DNA from: an uncultured Lachnospiraceae bacterium | GTDB taxonomy: Bacteria > Bacillota > Clostridia > Lachnospirales > Lachnospiraceae | Direction of reading: 5' to 3' | Length of the DNA: 34,273 nucleotides | Assembly: GCA_910578555.1 (NCBI GenBank) | Contig: CAJTPS010000013.1 | Location: forward strand, 1 to 34,273 | Shown: positions 33,001-34,273 of the stretch, one piece after another | Layout: each line of letters starts with the position of its first letter | Numbering within the stretch: the stretch's first letter is position 1 | Program-made: the position numbers and the translations under genes | Notes under the pieces: generated by a model | Seen by the model: only the letters and a program-made list of their open reading frames with translations | What the model was told of the DNA's origin: nothing | The model's database searches: none

Positions 33001-33087
33001 CAGCATGACAATTGCCAAAATCGCAAGATATCTTCCAAAGCTCGCTTTTATTTCCCTGACTGTCGTCTTAACCATTCCACCGCTCAT
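30085..33087 (-). CDS. FtsX/MacB-type ABC transporter permease with coiled coil
   Basis: A 1000-residue permease of the FtsX/MacB superfamily. TM1 is at about 18-38. An extracytoplasmic domain at 45-220 is followed by a very long, Glu/Ala/Gln-rich coiled coil at about 226-445. Three helices lie at about 468-600, one near 650-670, a second extracytoplasmic domain at about 675-865, and three helices at about 880-990. Type VII ABC proteins of this form do not transport by alternating access; they use ATP to pull on outer structures, as in FtsEX or MacB. The ATPase is encoded 130 bases upstream. The coiled coil probably reaches into the cell wall to a partner. The start follows GGAG. Substrate or partner unknown. 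Confidence 0.9.
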   Translation of the reverse strand: MSGGMVKTTVREIKASFGRYLAILAIVMLGVGLYAGLKITKPAMIVTADTYLQEQNFFDFRLLSTIGFTDDDVEKLSHMDEVADIEGTISLDALCAIGGENEAVFKVHALPEKINQVELTAGRMPQAQNECVLDAAKYTEETVGSVLTVTDNNDEDTLEMFRERSYTVVGIVRSPYYINFERGTTSIGEGRVEAFAYMPKEAFDDEYLTEVFLTLREQYDIYTDEYEDYIDSVQDGIEQRTEEVVDERYQGLIAEAQEKIDDAQTELDDKSAEAKEELDKAWQEILDGEAEIEDHGQEIADGKDQIAEARDRLRKQKAALDEQEAQLNAMEAMMAAGQYDAGAQMAPGGFWAATGEMQAQMDGAQQAAEGRARILAGREQIAAAEAELTAKESELLEGEEELEQAQTDLEEGKAEYKDAKAEFEEEIAEAQEKIDDARAELADIEEPDQYVLTRETNIGYACYDNDSSIVAAVANVFPAFFFLVAALICMTTMNRMVEEQRTQIGVLKALGYGNAAIMGKYMFYAGSAAVIGAVTGFAGGTWLFPKTIWEGYRIMYDLGDITYLFNGWLAFFSVLAAVLCSVGAAFFSCRYELYSVPANLIRPKAPKNGKRIFLEKITFIWKRLKFLHKVSIRNLVRYKKRFCMMILGISGCAALLVAGFGIRDSVSNIADYQYGEIQIYDIGITYDEPMTREGMDIFTEQTADIFVKMAYRYEESVDMDFGGKTKTLYMVIPENEEEITEFISLHTQQGEPIPYPAKGEAVITAKAAKNMGIKVGDEVVLRDNDMNGIRVKIAALCENFVYNYIYINKETYQDQTGAEPEYRSAYAVAAEGTDLHAAAARVSDGNNVLSASVVKDMRDRISTMMQSMDYIVALIILCAGGLAFIVLYNLTNINITERLREIATIKVLGFYPKETADYVFRENLILTGFGAAVGMLLGKLLHWFIMYNINIEMISFKDSIATLSYCLSFLLTFVFAMFVNGVMFFKLEKVNMAESLKSIE
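31778..31806 (-). repeat. 29-bp direct repeat, copy 1, in the permease coiled coil
   Basis: These 29 bases are identical to 32300-32328, 522 bases (174 codons) away in the same frame. Both encode the segment around AEAQEKIDDA (residues 428-437 here). Confidence 0.9.
32300..32328 (-). repeat. 29-bp direct repeat, copy 2, in the permease coiled coil
   Basis: Identical to 31778-31806. It encodes AEAQEKIDDA at residues 254-263. Recombination between the copies would remove exactly 174 codons and keep the frame. Confidence 0.9.
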
Positions 33088-33217
33088 CTGTCCGACTCCT
33101 CATGTTCCAACAAGTTCCGCCCGGCTTTCCATACAGCGACACGATCTGTTCAGTTCTTCACACATCGACGTACTCTGTCTGCTGTCCTTCCGGTTTCGGC
33201 GCGGCTTTGCCCGCATG

Positions 33218-33922
33218 TTACCACTCGATCTGTTCTAACGGCACAATGTTCTCATTCATCTCCATCTTCTGTACCGTACCGCTTTTCACCGTAATAACCC
33301 TGTCCGCCATCGCGGTAAGCGCCTGATTGTGCGTGATGACCACCACTGTCATGCCCGATTGCCAGCATGTATCCTGCAGAAGTTTCAGCACCGCTTTTCC
33401 TGTATTATAATCCAGCGCGCCGGTCGGCTCATCACAGAGTAACAGCTTCGGATTCTTTGCCAGCGCCCTTGCAATCGCAACTCTCTGCTGCTCTCCGCCG
33501 GAGAGCTGTGCCGGAAAGTTGCCCGCGCGCTCTTTTAATCCCACCATCTCCAGAACTGTCATCGCATCCATCGGGTCCTTACAAATCTGTGCCGCCAGCT
33601 CTACATTTTCCAGCGCTGTCAGATTCTGCACCAGATTATAAAACTGGAATACAAAACCAATATCATATCTTCTGTATGTCGTCAATTTCTTCTTGTTATA
33701 TGCAGAGACCTCGGTACCGTCGAGCATGACCTGCCCGGAAGTAAGCCTGTCCATTCCGCCCAGAATATTCAAGATCGTCGTCTTGCCTGCGCCTGACGCA
33801 CCCACGACGACACAGAACTCTCCTTGATTGATCGTAAAATTGACATCCCTAAGCGCTTCAATATTCACCTCGCCCATATGATACGTTTTGCTTACATTTT
33901 TAAATTCTACGAATGCGCCCAT
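33218..33922 (-). CDS. ABC transporter ATP-binding protein (MacB/LolD type)
   Basis: A 234-residue ATPase of the MacB/FtsE/LolD group. Walker A GASGAGKTT is at 41-49, the signature LSGGEQQRVAIARAL at about 145-159 and Walker B KLLLCDEPTGALD just after, with the switch histidine in VVITHN. I start at the ATG at 33922 (MGAFVEFKNVSKTYHMGEVN), which matches the family's N-terminus and has AGGAAGGA about 11 bases upstream. Although the frame is open to 34075, a possible promoter (34044-34072) would start transcription inside that extension. It partners the large permease gene 130 bases downstream. Confidence 0.92.
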   Translation of the reverse strand: MGAFVEFKNVSKTYHMGEVNIEALRDVNFTINQGEFCVVVGASGAGKTTILNILGGMDRLTSGQVMLDGTEVSAYNKKKLTTYRRYDIGFVFQFYNLVQNLTALENVELAAQICKDPMDAMTVLEMVGLKERAGNFPAQLSGGEQQRVAIARALAKNPKLLLCDEPTGALDYNTGKAVLKLLQDTCWQSGMTVVVITHNQALTAMADRVITVKSGTVQKMEMNENIVPLEQIEW

Positions 33923-34043
33923 ATTCTTACCGATCCTTCCTGTAAATCTATACTCCTGCTCTGATTCACAAAGCATTCTTCCTTTTGATGAAAATATCGT
34001 CCGCCTTCCGATCCGTTTCTCTCCGCTCAATATCTTGCTTAGC

Positions 34044-34072
34044 ATTTTATCATAAGAGTTTTGTCTTCGAAA
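34044..34072 (-). promoter_or_regulatory. Possible promoter of the MacB-type operon
   Basis: TAAAAT (34049-34044) with a poor -35 (TTTCGA, 34072-34067) at 17 bases, in AT-rich DNA. Transcription would start near 34037. Confidence 0.4.
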
Positions 34073-34120
34073 CAATTAAAATGAAAAAAAAGTTAAAAAT
34101 ATGCTTCTCCCAGATTGAAT

Positions 34121-34157
34121 GCAGAAAGGAATCTCCCTTTCGGGAAATCCCTTCCGC
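34121..34157 (-). terminator. Stem-loop after the partial gene at the right edge
   Basis: CCC/GGG closes a TTTC loop (34135-34144), with partial pairing outward to GC at 34121-34122 and 34156-34157. It follows the stop at 34193 but has no T tract, so it may be a terminator or a processing hairpin. Confidence 0.4.
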
Positions 34158-34192
34158 ACTACTACTTATTTATTTCGCTCTGCCCCACACTA

Positions 34193-34273
34193 CTAGAACA
34201 GATTGGAGAAGAAAGAAGCTATCTTTTCTGAAACCTCTTCGTACCACTTCATATCCTTCGATACGATGGTGAA
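34193..34273 (-). CDS. C-terminal fragment of an unidentified protein
   Basis: A frame open from the right edge to a TAG at 34193 gives 26 residues ending KWYEEVSEKIASFFSNLF. The amphipathic, aromatic-rich end looks like a genuine C-terminus, and a stem-loop follows. The fragment is too short to identify. Confidence 0.5.
   Translation of the reverse strand, partial: FTIVSKDMKWYEEVSEKIASFFSNLF

Noticed and set aside
33923..34075. 51-codon N-terminal extension of the MacB-type ATPase
   Set aside because: It lacks family similarity and probably lies partly upstream of the transcription start; the start at 33922 matches the family.

Overview
The window looks like chromosomal DNA of an anaerobic, gut-type Bacillota, most likely Lachnospiraceae. 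The reasons are strong Shine-Dalgarno sequences on nearly every gene, mid-range GC, and a typical gene set: dCache chemoreceptor, TetR/XRE/LacI regulators, ECF sigma factors, a maltodextrin-type ABC importer with no local ATPase, the VTC-DUF4956-CotH cassette, and MacB-like ABC transporters with coiled-coil permeases. No species can be named from sequence alone. There are no rRNA, tRNA, CRISPR, integrase or transposase genes. Most genes are on the minus strand.

Layout by position. 65-2283: minus-strand operon TetR regulator > alpha/beta hydrolase > GNAT acetyltransferase, with a consensus promoter and a TetR-type palindrome over its -10. 2331-4408: a methyl-accepting chemotaxis protein. 4409-5895: a hairpin-rich repeat and a CofE-like ligase. 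5979-8066: an Lsa-like ABC-F antibiotic-resistance protein with a long leader (consensus promoter, two short upstream ORFs, intrinsic terminator), which looks like ribosome-mediated attenuation. 8186-11421 (plus strand): VTC polyphosphate-polymerase-like protein, DUF4956 membrane protein and CotH-like kinase. 11403-13506: YitT membrane protein and a DHH phosphoesterase. 13612-17143: ECF sigma factor > membrane protein > ABC ATPase > ABC permease. 17439-17755: an AT-rich, frameshifted small gene. 17786-18292: XRE regulator. 18450-24990: GH13 amylase, two sugar permeases and a binding lipoprotein, divergent from a LacI regulator, with a palindromic operator candidate at the operon's predicted start. 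25112-27011: a second ECF sigma factor with its membrane anti-sigma factor. 27132-30002: a P-II-like protein, a DUF1538 membrane protein and an independent 38-residue membrane peptide. 30085-34072: a MacB/FtsX-type ABC transporter. 34193-34273: the C-terminal end of a gene running off the window.

Functional themes are drug and stress response (ABC-F, two sigma-factor operons, two exporters), alpha-glucan use (lipoprotein, permeases, GH13, LacI) and polyphosphate or surface phosphorylation (VTC, DUF4956, CotH).

The most unusual non-coding features are a family of multi-hairpin intergenic elements (4409-4620, 20238-20356, 21226-21359, 26836-26960 and possibly 12280-12435), each placed immediately upstream of a minus-strand gene's ribosome binding site with arms that differ in sequence but keep pairing, and the attenuator-like leader of the ABC-F gene.
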